From Cloacibacillus sp. An23 (GTDB lineage: Bacteria; Synergistota; Synergistia; Synergistales; Synergistaceae): DNA of 64,000 bases. Each line of letters starts with the position of its first letter. Positions within the stretch are counted from its first letter, which is position 1. Shown here piece after piece: positions 53,062 to 61,498 of the stretch. The notes below the pieces were generated by a model. The model was not told where the DNA came from, ran no database searches, and saw nothing but the letters and a program-made list of their open reading frames with translations. Both the position numbers and the translations under genes were made by a program. The stretch spans positions 62,001 to 126,000 of the forward strand of contig NZ_NFJQ01000004.1 of the NCBI RefSeq assembly GCF_002159945.1, read 5' to 3'.

Positions 53062-55348
53062 CAGCTCCTTCGCCTTTCGTTTCTTTTTCTCCGAGTGAAT
53101 CGAGATATTTCTTATATTTTTCATAGACGCTGCAGCGGGCGTCCCAGCCCAGCTCCGCCGCGCAGTATTCCACGACGTTGTCGAGCGCGCCCATGCGCCC
53201 GAGGTTCTTTATCCCGGCCTCCTGCATCGAGCGGCGCAGCTCCGGGTCGGTGAGTATGCGCTCCGCGGCCGCCGCGAGCTCCGCCGGTTCAGCGGGCACG
53301 AGTACCTCCGCGTCGCGCAGCAGCTTTTTCTGGCGCAGCTTGCCGCGCTCTATTATCGAGACGACCGGCACGCCGAGCCCGGCGCAGAGCTGATTCGCAG
53401 TACCGCCGAGCCCTATCAGCAGCTCCGCGCCGTAGGCCGCCGCCGCGACCGGCGCGCGGCATATCGCGACCGACGCCGCGACCGACGAAAGTGTGAGGCC
53501 GTCTTCCGACAGCTTCCAGCCGTCAAGGCTTTCCGTCATTTTCTTCAAATCTATCGTCGGCGCGGGCACCATGACGAAGCAGCACTCCATACGGGAGGCG
53601 AGCAGCGTCACTGTGTCGAGCACGAGTTTTATGTCTTCATAGGCGCGCGGGCGGCTGCCGGGCAGCAGCAGTATCTTGAAGCCCTCGCCGTTCCACGCGA
53701 AGGCCGGCTCGTTCGTCTCGTCGAGAAGGTCCATTATCGGATTGCCCTGAAAGACGGCCGGCACGCCGGCGGCGACGAGCTCGCGCGCCGTCTCCTCGTC
53801 GCGCGTCCAGACGAGGATGCAGCGGCGGCGCATGAGCCATTTCTCGATGCGCATGTGGCCGTTAAGGTGGACGGACTTCGCAGTAGCGACGAAGAGCGGC
53901 TTCATGCCCTGCCCCCACAGCACGCTGAGAAGCAGGTAGACGTCGCCGACGCATATAGGAGTGCGGTATTTGCCGTAGAGCTCGCGCATCTTCTTCATCT
54001 GGCGGCGTATCGCGCCGCCGAGCCCGTGGCGCACGTCGCTCACGAGGTCGCGCAGGTGGTACTTCACGACGCCGCCGCTCGGCATCTCCGCCGGCGGCGA
54101 AACGACGTTTATTCCGTTCATCGTGTAAGGCTTGCCCGAGCCGACGAGAGCGAAGGCGTCCACTCTCGCGCTCGGAAAGCGAGCCTTGAGCTTCTTCGCA
54201 AGCACGACACCCATCGCATCCTCGCCGTTGCCGTTCGAGGCGACGAGAAACGCCGGGCGCAGCTTTTCGAGAATTTTCCTGCGGAAGCCGAGCGGGTCGC
54301 GCAGCGAGACCTTTATGCACGGGACGTAAAGCGGAAGGTTCAGGCTCAGCTTCCTCGGCATGTTCGCGAGGTCCTTCTCCGTGCATACGAAGCCGTCCGC
54401 GCCGGTCGCTGCGGCGAGGCGTTCGAGCTCCGCTATCTCGTTTTCCGTGAGTATGTGGTGGTCGCGGTAGGTGCGGCGCTCGGCCACGGCGACGCCGAGC
54501 TCGTCGAGGAACTGATAGAAGCCGCCGGGATTGCCTATCGCGGATAACGCGATATATTTTCCGCGCGGGACGAAGCCCTCTTCATCGACGGCGTGCTCGC
54601 AGCCGCCGGCCTCGCGCGCCATCCACGACTCGAGTTTTATGTCCGCGACGAATATCTTGTCCTCCGTCACGTACGGCGAGATTTTTTCCTTGATTTCGTC
54701 TATCGCCTCGGGACGCGCCTGGTTCGCCTTCGTCAGCACGATTATGTCGGCGCGGCGGAATGCCGACATCGGCTCGCGCATCGACCCGGCCGGCAGCACC
54801 TGTCCGTTGCCGAACGGGCAGGTCGAGTCCACGAGCACGATGTCCACGTCGCGCCCCATCTTCCTGTGCTGAAAGGTGTCGTCCGTAACGGCGACCTCCG
54901 CGCCGAGCGAAGCGAGCAGCTTCACGCCCTCGATGCGCTTGCGCGAGACGACGACCTTCGCGTCGGGCAGACGGCGCGAGAGCATCAGAGGCTCGTCGCC
55001 CGCGAAATCGCGGCGCGTGCTTTTTTTATCCTGTCCTATCCATAGCGGCGGATGTTCCTTCGTCCTGTAGCCGCGGCTCACGAGGCCGGCCTTGATGCCG
55101 GCTTCGGCGAACTGGCGCACGACGTACTCAGCCATCGGAGTCTTGTTGGTGCCGCCGAAGCAGTTGTTGCCGATGCTCACGACGGGAAGCACCGGGTCGG
55201 CGACGGAGAATATCCCGCGCTTGTAAAAGCCTATGCGCAGCCTCATCCAGGCGCGCGTGACGAACTGGCAGGGCCAGAGGAAGCCCCACAGAGGTGAGCC
55301 GCCCTCGCCGCGCGCGTATTTAAGGTAGCTGCGAAGCAACTTAGACAT
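53039..55348 (-). CDS. lpxK: Fusion of LpxK (tetraacyldisaccharide 4'-kinase) and an LpxB-like GT-B domain
   Basis: A 769-residue two-domain protein. Residues 1-362 match LpxK, which phosphorylates the lipid A disaccharide: PVVSIGNNCFGGTNKTPMAE (P-loop), GLVSRGYRTK, FAGDEPLML, AVTDDTFQHRKMGRDVDIVL, LPAGSMREP, and the late YRDHHIL and DGFVCTEKD. The P-loop Gly before Lys is Asn (residue 68), and the usual DDG is DDT (158). Residues 366-745 match lipid-A-disaccharide-synthase-related proteins: VASNGNGEDAMGVVLAKKL, CVGDVYLLL, LLLPGSRPRAYEDIKLV and IGLGGTANQLCAGLGVPVVS. A true lpxB is also in the operon. The second domain may add a sugar to lipid A or the core (inference). Confidence 0.88.
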   Translation of the reverse strand: MSKLLRSYLKYARGEGGSPLWGFLWPCQFVTRAWMRLRIGFYKRGIFSVADPVLPVVSIGNNCFGGTNKTPMAEYVVRQFAEAGIKAGLVSRGYRTKEHPPLWIGQDKKSTRRDFAGDEPLMLSRRLPDAKVVVSRKRIEGVKLLASLGAEVAVTDDTFQHRKMGRDVDIVLVDSTCPFGNGQVLPAGSMREPMSAFRRADIIVLTKANQARPEAIDEIKEKISPYVTEDKIFVADIKLESWMAREAGGCEHAVDEEGFVPRGKYIALSAIGNPGGFYQFLDELGVAVAERRTYRDHHILTENEIAELERLAAATGADGFVCTEKDLANMPRKLSLNLPLYVPCIKVSLRDPLGFRRKILEKLRPAFLVASNGNGEDAMGVVLAKKLKARFPSARVDAFALVGSGKPYTMNGINVVSPPAEMPSGGVVKYHLRDLVSDVRHGLGGAIRRQMKKMRELYGKYRTPICVGDVYLLLSVLWGQGMKPLFVATAKSVHLNGHMRIEKWLMRRRCILVWTRDEETARELVAAGVPAVFQGNPIMDLLDETNEPAFAWNGEGFKILLLPGSRPRAYEDIKLVLDTVTLLASRMECCFVMVPAPTIDLKKMTESLDGWKLSEDGLTLSSVAASVAICRAPVAAAAYGAELLIGLGGTANQLCAGLGVPVVSIIERGKLRQKKLLRDAEVLVPAEPAELAAAAERILTDPELRRSMQEAGIKNLGRMGALDNVVEYCAAELGWDARCSVYEKYKKYLDSLGEKETKGEGADEGVRLK

Positions 55349-55353
55349 TTTTT

Positions 55354-57114
55354 CTATTCCGCTTCCACGTGTTCGCCGGCCGTGAAGAGCCTGTAGTAGT
55401 GTCCGTGGAGCGCCACGAGCTCGTCGTGCGTGCCGGACTCCGTGATGAGGCCGTCGCGCAGCACGAATATCCTGTCCGCGTCGCGAATCGTCGAGAGCCT
55501 GTGAGCTATCACTATCGCGGTGCGCCCTTCCATCGCGTTGCGCATCGCCTCCTGCACCTGCTGCTCGACAAGCGCGTCGAGCGACGAGGTGGCCTCGTCC
55601 ATTATCAGTATGCGCGGGTCGCGCACCACTGCGCGCGCTATCGCCACGCGCTGGCGCTGTCCGCCAGAGAGCGTCACGCCCCGCTCGCCGACCTCGGTGT
55701 CGAAGCCGCGCGGCAAAGAGGCGATGAAGTCGTAGATGCCCGCCATCTTCGCGGCGCGAATCATGTCGTCTTTGGTCGCGCCCTTAAATCCGTAGCAGAT
55801 GTTGTAGGCAAGTGTCCCCTTCATCAGGACCGGGTCCTGCGGCACTACTCCTATCTGGCGGCGGTAAGATTTCAGCTCGAGGCCGCGGAGGTCAATGCCG
55901 TCGATCTTTATCGCGCCGCCCTGAGGGTCGTAGAAACGCATGACGAGGTCGGCGATCGTGGATTTGCCCGCGCCGGTTGGCCCGACTATAGCGATCTTCT
56001 CGCCGGGGCGTATCTCGAAGTTTATATCCCTGAGCACCTGCTTCGACTCGTCGTAGCTGAAACGCACGTCCTCGAACGTCACGCGTCCCTCCATCTTCGG
56101 GTGGACTATCGGATGTTCCGCGAGCGGCACTTCGTTCGCCTCGTCGAGTATTTCAAAGACGCGGTCGGCGGAGGCGACGCCCTGCTGTATCGTGCTGACG
56201 ACTCGGCTGAGGACGCGCACGGGCTGGACGAGCAGGCCGACGTAGGTGCAGAAGGCTATGAGGCCGCCAGCGGTGAGCGAGCCGGCGATGACGCTGCGCC
56301 CGCCTATCCAGAGGATGAGCGCGAGCGCCGCTATGAGTATGACTTCGACGAAGCCCTCGAGTATGCCGCGCACCTGCGTGCCTTTCATCAGGGCTTTGAA
56401 GTGGAGGTTGCTCTCCTCCTCGAAGCGCTTATATTCTTCCTCTTCCGTCGCGAAGGCGCGGACTATGCGTATCGACGAGAGAGCCTCCTGCGCTATCGCC
56501 GCGACCATCGCGAGGCGCTCCTGTATGACGGAGCCGACGCGGCGCAGCTTAGACGCCGCCTTGTCTATGACGAGGACTGCGACCGGGATTATCGTGAAGG
56601 TCGCGAGCGTGAGCTTCCAGTTGAGGAAGAGCAGCAGCCCGATGATGCCGACGAAGGTGACGCCCTGCACGACGAAATCGACGATGACGCTGCCGAGAAT
56701 ATTCTGGAGCGTAGCAACGTCGTTCGTGATGCGCGATAGGAACTCGCCCGAGCGCTTTTTGTAGAGCGTCAGCAGCGAGAGACGCTGCGTGTGGTCGTAG
56801 AGCTCGAGCCTTATGTCTATGACGACCTTCTGCCCGACCCACGTCATCAGGTAGAGGTTGATGTAGGCGAAGACCGCCTTGAGTATATAGAGTACTACTA
56901 CGCCGACGCAGAGGACGTTCAGCATGTAGAGTTTTTTCTGAATGAGCACGTCGTCTACGACGTTCTTGATGAGCCACGGCGGGATGATGCCGAATATCGC
57001 GGAGAGCACCATACACATCACCGCGTAGGCGAGGCGCTTCTTATAAGGCAGGCAGTACTTCAGAAGACGGACGTACGACTGCCATTCTTCTTTCTTCGCA
57101 AGGTTCAGGCTCAT
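55354..57114 (-). CDS. msbA: Lipid A export ABC transporter (MsbA-like)
   Basis: ABC exporter half-transporter of 586 residues that flips lipid A-core across the inner membrane. Six hydrophobic segments fill residues 1-320. The nucleotide-binding domain has Walker A VGPTGAGKSTIADLV near residue 380, the Q-loop VVPQDPVLM, the signature TLSGGQRQRVAIAR, Walker B ILIMDEATSSLD and the switch VIAHRLSTI. The ATG overlaps the lpxB stop (ATGA). Its place between lpxB and lpxK supports the lipid A role over drug export. Confidence 0.93.
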   Translation of the reverse strand: MSLNLAKKEEWQSYVRLLKYCLPYKKRLAYAVMCMVLSAIFGIIPPWLIKNVVDDVLIQKKLYMLNVLCVGVVVLYILKAVFAYINLYLMTWVGQKVVIDIRLELYDHTQRLSLLTLYKKRSGEFLSRITNDVATLQNILGSVIVDFVVQGVTFVGIIGLLLFLNWKLTLATFTIIPVAVLVIDKAASKLRRVGSVIQERLAMVAAIAQEALSSIRIVRAFATEEEEYKRFEEESNLHFKALMKGTQVRGILEGFVEVILIAALALILWIGGRSVIAGSLTAGGLIAFCTYVGLLVQPVRVLSRVVSTIQQGVASADRVFEILDEANEVPLAEHPIVHPKMEGRVTFEDVRFSYDESKQVLRDINFEIRPGEKIAIVGPTGAGKSTIADLVMRFYDPQGGAIKIDGIDLRGLELKSYRRQIGVVPQDPVLMKGTLAYNICYGFKGATKDDMIRAAKMAGIYDFIASLPRGFDTEVGERGVTLSGGQRQRVAIARAVVRDPRILIMDEATSSLDALVEQQVQEAMRNAMEGRTAIVIAHRLSTIRDADRIFVLRDGLITESGTHDELVALHGHYYRLFTAGEHVEAE

Positions 57115-58235
57115 GCCGGGGCCCCCGTTATGCGGGCGCACCAGAAGTCGTATACGCCCTCTTCGCCGAGCGTCGCGCGCGCGCGTTCCATTACCTCGCG
57201 CGTCCTTCCGCGCAGGCCGTTCCTGTCCTCGAGCCACGCGAGCGCCGCGTCGGTAAGGTTGCCGGCGGTCGCCTTCTCCTGCAAAAGCTCGGGGAACAGC
57301 TCGCATCCGGCCAAAATGTTAGCCATCGCGTAATATTTGGTCTTTATCACGCAGCGCGCGACGAAGGCCGAGATCGGGTTGAGCCTGTAGGTCACGACCA
57401 TATAGAGGCGGCGCAGCAGCGCTTCGACCGTTATCGTGCCGCTCGCGCCGACCGCACACTCGGCGGCCTCCATGAGGTCGCCTCCGGGGCCGTCGTAGTA
57501 AAGTATATTTTTTTCTTTGAAGCGCGCTATCACTTCGTCGCGCACGGCGTGGTTCAGCCCGGGCGCGACGGAGAAGACAGGGCGCCATCCGGCGGCGCCG
57601 AGCGCGGCGGCGGACTCTTCCATTATCGGAAGCAGCGTCTTTATCTCGCTTCTGCGGCTTCCGGGAAGGAAGGCGACGAGCCGGCCCGGCTCGTAATCGA
57701 AGCCGAGCTCCGCCCCTTTCGCGCGGTGGTTGTACTCCTCGAGAAGCGGGTGGCCGCGCCATGCGCTCGCGCAGCCGCGCGAAAGCAGATATTCGTGTTC
57801 AAATTTGAACAGCGGCAGGCATTCGTCCACGTCGCGGCGGAGGTCGTCCGCGCGTCCGCTGCGCCATGCCCAGACGGTGGGCGGCGAGATGTAGAATATT
57901 TTTCCGCGGTAGCCGCGCGCGCGGAGCTTCGCTATCAGCCTCATGTGGTAGTCGGGGCTGTCGCATACGACGACCGCCTCGGGCGCGCGTTCCATTATGC
58001 GCTCGACCATCTCGCGGCGCAGCGCGAGTATCGACGGTATCGCGGAGAAGACCTCGGTCAGACCGAGAAGCTGAAGCCGCTCGCCGTCCCATTCGGAGCG
58101 GATGCCGGCCTTCCGCGACTCCATACCGCCCATGCCCCATATATCCCCGGCGTAGCCGCGTTCGCGCAGCCTGATCGCGAGGCGCGCCGTGTAGTGGTCG
58201 CCGGAGGCTTCGCCGGAGCTTATAAAGACCGACAA
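57111..58235 (-). CDS. lpxB: Lipid-A-disaccharide synthase
   Basis: GT-B glycosyltransferase joining UDP-2,3-diacylglucosamine and lipid X. The 374-residue protein shows SVFISSGEASGDHYTARLAI, WGMGGMESRKAGI, VVCDSPDYHMRLIAKL, YISPPTVWAWRSGRADDLRR, LPLFKFEHEYLLSRG, FLPGSRRSEIKTLLPIMEES and ASGTITVEALLRRLYMVVTYR. TTG 58235 is the start, with GGAG 7 bases upstream; the gene overlaps the lpxI stop. Confidence 0.97.
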   Translation of the reverse strand: MSVFISSGEASGDHYTARLAIRLRERGYAGDIWGMGGMESRKAGIRSEWDGERLQLLGLTEVFSAIPSILALRREMVERIMERAPEAVVVCDSPDYHMRLIAKLRARGYRGKIFYISPPTVWAWRSGRADDLRRDVDECLPLFKFEHEYLLSRGCASAWRGHPLLEEYNHRAKGAELGFDYEPGRLVAFLPGSRRSEIKTLLPIMEESAAALGAAGWRPVFSVAPGLNHAVRDEVIARFKEKNILYYDGPGGDLMEAAECAVGASGTITVEALLRRLYMVVTYRLNPISAFVARCVIKTKYYAMANILAGCELFPELLQEKATAGNLTDAALAWLEDRNGLRGRTREVMERARATLGEEGVYDFWCARITGAPA

Positions 58236-59035
58236 ACTTCCACTCCTATCACGGCGATGCGCTCGCGTTCGGCGACGCGCGCGAATTCCTCGGGATTGAG
58301 TATCAGCGTCCAGCCGGCGTGCAGAGCGAGGCAGGTTAGCTTCGCCTCCGCCATGTGCATCAGAGTGTCGGGGCCGACGGTCGGGATGTCGTAGCGTTCG
58401 TCCTGGTCGAGGCGCATCATCTTTGCGACGGTGCCGCCTTTGCAGAGCGAGCCGGCGCGCAGCAGTGTAGCGTCGGTGCCTTCCATCGCCTCCACCGCGA
58501 TGACCGAGCGCTTGTGTACTATGACCGTCTGCCCGAACGAGAGCGGCACGACCTTTTTGCAGATGTCGAAGCCGTACTCCGCGTCGTCGAGCTCCTCGCG
58601 CGTCGGCGCGCGCCCGGCGATGCGCCCTTTCTTCGCGAGAAGGTCGGGGATTATGTCGCGGTAGCTCAGCACGCGGAAGCCCTGCTTTTCCAGAAAATCG
58701 ACGATCGCGCCGAGTATAGAATGGTCGTCGCGGAAAACGAGGCTCGCGAGGAAGCGCTGCGTCATAAGGTCGAAGAGCGACGGCTTGAAGACGAGCGTCT
58801 TCGAGACGGTTCCGGCCATTATGATGTCCTTGACGCCGCGTTTTTTCATATCGTTTATCGTGAAGCCGAAGTCCGGCTTCGTTATATTCACGACGTCGAG
58901 CGCGTACTTCGACAGCTCGCCTATCTGCTCTCTTATCGAGTAGACGACCGGCGGCGTTCCCTGATCCGTCAGCCGGCTTGCGATGACGACGGGAAGAAGT
59001 CCTTCTCCGGCGACTAGAGCTATCTGGTTTTCCAC
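58220..59035 (-). CDS. lpxI: UDP-2,3-diacylglucosamine pyrophosphatase LpxI
   Basis: LpxI (DUF1009) hydrolyses UDP-2,3-diacylglucosamine to lipid X, replacing LpxH in several phyla. The 271-residue protein begins ENQIALVAGEGLLPVVIASR, has IIMAGTVSKTLVFKPSLFDL, DDHSILGAIVDFLEKQGFRV, a central GRAPTREELDDAEYGFDICK and the C-terminal TVGPDTLMHMAEAKLTCLAL and EFARVAERERIAVIGV. GTG 59035 lies 7 bases after GGGAGG; an ATG at 59041 is too close to it. First gene of the ten-gene operon. Confidence 0.95.
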   Translation of the reverse strand: MENQIALVAGEGLLPVVIASRLTDQGTPPVVYSIREQIGELSKYALDVVNITKPDFGFTINDMKKRGVKDIIMAGTVSKTLVFKPSLFDLMTQRFLASLVFRDDHSILGAIVDFLEKQGFRVLSYRDIIPDLLAKKGRIAGRAPTREELDDAEYGFDICKKVVPLSFGQTVIVHKRSVIAVEAMEGTDATLLRAGSLCKGGTVAKMMRLDQDERYDIPTVGPDTLMHMAEAKLTCLALHAGWTLILNPEEFARVAERERIAVIGVEVCRSL

Positions 59036-59058
59036 AATCATACCTCCCGGGCGGTTTG

Positions 59059-59155
59059 CGAAGGAGCTTCCGCTCCTTTTATTATTCTCACGCCGAAACG
59101 TCCGGCGCAGGCATTTTTTTGCAAAATGCCGGATTTACAATAGCTAAGTATAGCA
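59059..59155 (-). promoter_or_regulatory. Promoter and structured leader of the lipid A operon
   Basis: An extended -10 (TGC-TATACT, 59155-59147) starts a leader of about 105 bases. The leader can form a stem of TCCGGC with GCCGGA (59101-59106 with 59128-59133) enclosing an A/T-rich inner helix, and a second 7-bp hairpin (59061-59067 with 59072-59078) 15 bp before the ribosome binding site. Confidence 0.5.
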
Positions 59156-59188
59156 TAAAGCGCGCTCCGGACGCGCGCGGAAGTTTTT

Positions 59189-59995
59189 CTAACCGAGCGA
59201 GACGTCGAGGACCATCATGACGGCGAAGCCGATGAGGAAGCCGGTCGTCGCGAGGTCGCCGTTGCCCGAGGCCTGCGACTCCGGCACAGTCTCCTCGACG
59301 ACGACGAAGATCATAGCCCCGGCCGCGAAGGCGAGCGCGAAGGGCAGCACGGGCCGCGCGGCCCATACGAGCAGAGCGCCAACAAAAGCGAAGACGGGCT
59401 CCACTATCGCGGAGAGCTGTCCGTAGAAGAAGGCGCAGGCGCGCGAAAGCCCCTCGCGGCGCAGCGGCATCGAAACGGCGAGCCCTTCGGGAAAGTTCTG
59501 CAGCCCCATGCCGAGCGCGAGGGCGGCCGCCCCGGCGAGCGTAGATTCCGGCATCGCGCCTATCGAGCCGAAGGCGACGCCGACGGCGAGACCCTCGGGA
59601 ATGTTGTGCAGCGTTATCGCGAGCACAAGCAGAGTCGTGCGGCGCAGCGAAGAGGGCGGGCCGTCCGGCGCGGTCTCGGCCATCGCCGGATGCAGATGCG
59701 GCATAACCATGTCGAGCAGCCGCAGCGCTCCGCCGCCCGCGAGGAAGCCGAGCACGGGCGGGAGCCAGCCGGGATAGCCGAGCTCCTCGGAAATTTCTAT
59801 GGCGGGCGCGAGCAGCGACCAGAAGCTCGCAGCAACCATGACGCCTCCCGCGAAGCCGAGCATCACGTCGAGCGTCCTCTGTCCCGGACGCTTAGCAAGA
59901 AAGACGCCCGCCGCGCCGAGAGCCGTGAAGCCCCACGTGAAGAGCCCGGCTATGAGCGCCCGCACCGGCGGCGACTGTTCCATGAAAAATTCCAT
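59189..59995 (-). CDS. ZIP family metal transporter (ZupT-like)
   Basis: A 268-residue inner-membrane transporter for divalent metals, with eight hydrophobic segments. The two metal-binding helices are diagnostic: LAITLHNIPEGLAVGVAFGS and GMGLQNFPEGLAVSMPLRRE. A His-rich loop (MPHLHPAM) lies between segments 3 and 4. GGAGG lies 6 bases before the ATG. It lies 36 bp after the pdxR-like gene and may be read with it. Zinc, iron or manganese could be transported. Confidence 0.92.
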   Translation of the reverse strand: MEFFMEQSPPVRALIAGLFTWGFTALGAAGVFLAKRPGQRTLDVMLGFAGGVMVAASFWSLLAPAIEISEELGYPGWLPPVLGFLAGGGALRLLDMVMPHLHPAMAETAPDGPPSSLRRTTLLVLAITLHNIPEGLAVGVAFGSIGAMPESTLAGAAALALGMGLQNFPEGLAVSMPLRREGLSRACAFFYGQLSAIVEPVFAFVGALLVWAARPVLPFALAFAAGAMIFVVVEETVPESQASGNGDLATTGFLIGFAVMMVLDVSLG

Positions 59996-60031
59996 CGGAT
60001 ACCTCCGTTCGTCAAAAACGATTTTAGCTGA

Positions 60032-61381
60032 TTATATCGCAGAGCGCGCGCCGCGCGAAGCGGCGGGAAAAAGGCCGGAGCCGAGCCACGCTTCGCGCAG
60101 CGCGGAGACGGCGGCGTGAAGCTCGCCGGACGGCACGCCGGAGAAGACGAGCGCGACGGCGCCGTCCCACACTTCGACCGCCGCACCGCGCGCCGAGGCG
60201 AGGCGCGCCGCCTCGTCTGGATCGGCGCACGGCACGACTGCTGCGGTGTAGCTCTCGAGAATATGGAAATCTATGCCGCCGAAGGCCGAGCGCAGCTCCA
60301 AGGCGAGCATGCGGCTCTTGCGCAGATAGATTTTCCGGCAGCGGCGCAGATGGCGCTCGAGGCCGCCGCTTACGATGTATTCCGCGAGAGCGAGCTGCTC
60401 CGCCTTGCCGGCCGTCGGGTCGTATAGCTTCGCCGCCCCGGCGCAGCGCGCGGCGACAGCGCGCGGCATCGCCATGTAGGCGATGCGCACGGAAGGAAGC
60501 AGCATCTGTGAGAAGCTGCCGATGTAGACGGCGTTGTCCGGCGCCAGAGCCTGCGCCGCCGGAATAGGCCGCGCGCGCCAGCGCAGCTCGCCGTTGTAGT
60601 CGTCCTCAACGAGCAGCCTTCCTTCGCGCGCCCACGAGGCGAGCGCCTTGCGCCTCGCGTCAGCGCGCGCGAAAGACGATGCGGGCCGCTTCGAAGAAAT
60701 TTCAAGAAAAAGCTCCGCTCCGCGCGCCGTCTCCGGCCCTTCGGCGCGCGTCACGCTCCATCCGCAGTCGCGCAGCACGCGCTCGCCCTGCTCGAAGCCC
60801 GGCTCAGCGACCGCGGCGCGCCCGGGGACGCCCAGCGCGCGGCACAAAATAAAAAGAAGCTGCTGTGTGCCCGAGGCGACGGCGATGTCCTCCGCGGAAC
60901 TCTTCACGCCGCGGGCGCGGTAGGCGTAGGCCGCGAGCGCGCGGCGCAGCTCCGGCTCGCCCATCGGGTCGCCGCGCGAAATTATCTCGCCGCGCCGCTT
61001 GAGCGCGGAGCGCACGCACCTGCCCCACGCTTCTGCGTCGGCTGCCTCCGCGTCTATCGTTCCGAAGCGGAAGTCGAAGCGCGGCGCGGCCCCGTCCGCC
61101 TTCGTCCCCTCCTTCGGCTCTTCGGAGCGACGTGCGCGGCGCGCGACGAAGCAGCCGCTCTTCGGCACGCTCTCGGCCAGCCCTTCGACGATCAGCCGCG
61201 CGTAAGCGTTCTCGACAGGCGAACGGCTTACGGAGAGCGCCGCCGCAAGTTCGCGCACAGACGGCAGCTTCGCTCCGGCGGCAAGCGCCCCGCTCTCCGC
61301 CGCCTCCGCGAGCGAGCCGTAGATCTGTTTCCACACCGGCGTTTTTGAATTTTTATCGAGTTCTATAAAATCGGCGACCAT
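60032..61381 (-). CDS. pdxR: MocR/PdxR-like regulator lacking the PLP-binding lysine
   Basis: A 449-residue GntR-type winged helix joined to a fold-type I aminotransferase-like domain. The DNA-binding part shows TPVWKQIYGSLAEAAESGAL, KLPSVRELAAALSVSRSPVE and GLAESVPKSGCFVARR. The aminotransferase part has GDPMGEPELRRALAAYAYRA, AVASGTQQLLFIL and LLVEDDYNGELRW. In YIGSFSQMLLPSVRIAYM the residue that normally forms the Schiff base with PLP (FSK) is Gln, residue 292. It diverges from pdxS, so it likely controls PLP synthesis. ATG 61381 is preceded by GGAG at 7 bases; ATG 61402 is weaker. Confidence 0.85.
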   Translation of the reverse strand: MVADFIELDKNSKTPVWKQIYGSLAEAAESGALAAGAKLPSVRELAAALSVSRSPVENAYARLIVEGLAESVPKSGCFVARRARRSEEPKEGTKADGAAPRFDFRFGTIDAEAADAEAWGRCVRSALKRRGEIISRGDPMGEPELRRALAAYAYRARGVKSSAEDIAVASGTQQLLFILCRALGVPGRAAVAEPGFEQGERVLRDCGWSVTRAEGPETARGAELFLEISSKRPASSFARADARRKALASWAREGRLLVEDDYNGELRWRARPIPAAQALAPDNAVYIGSFSQMLLPSVRIAYMAMPRAVAARCAGAAKLYDPTAGKAEQLALAEYIVSGGLERHLRRCRKIYLRKSRMLALELRSAFGGIDFHILESYTAAVVPCADPDEAARLASARGAAVEVWDGAVALVFSGVPSGELHAAVSALREAWLGSGLFPAASRGARSAI

Positions 61382-61424
61382 TTCAGCGCTCCAATCTGTC
61401 ATTGCAAAATCTTCAATATCTGGC

Positions 61425-61459
61425 CATTGATACAATGACAAGCATATTCTATAACAATG
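61425..61459. promoter_or_regulatory. Candidate PdxR operator: CATTG/CAATG boxes
   Basis: CATTG (61425-61429) and CAATG (61433-61437) form a palindrome with a 3-base centre; a further CAATG lies at 61455-61459 and a CATTG at 61400-61404. They overlap the pdxS promoter. Confidence 0.5.
61427..61455 (+). promoter_or_regulatory. Promoter of the pdxST operon
   Basis: TTGATA (61427-61432), 17-bp spacer, TATAAC (61450-61455), 44 bp before the pdxS ATG. Confidence 0.75.
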
Positions 61460-61498
61460 GCGCACGGCCGTGGAACTTCCACGAAAGGAACATAAACG

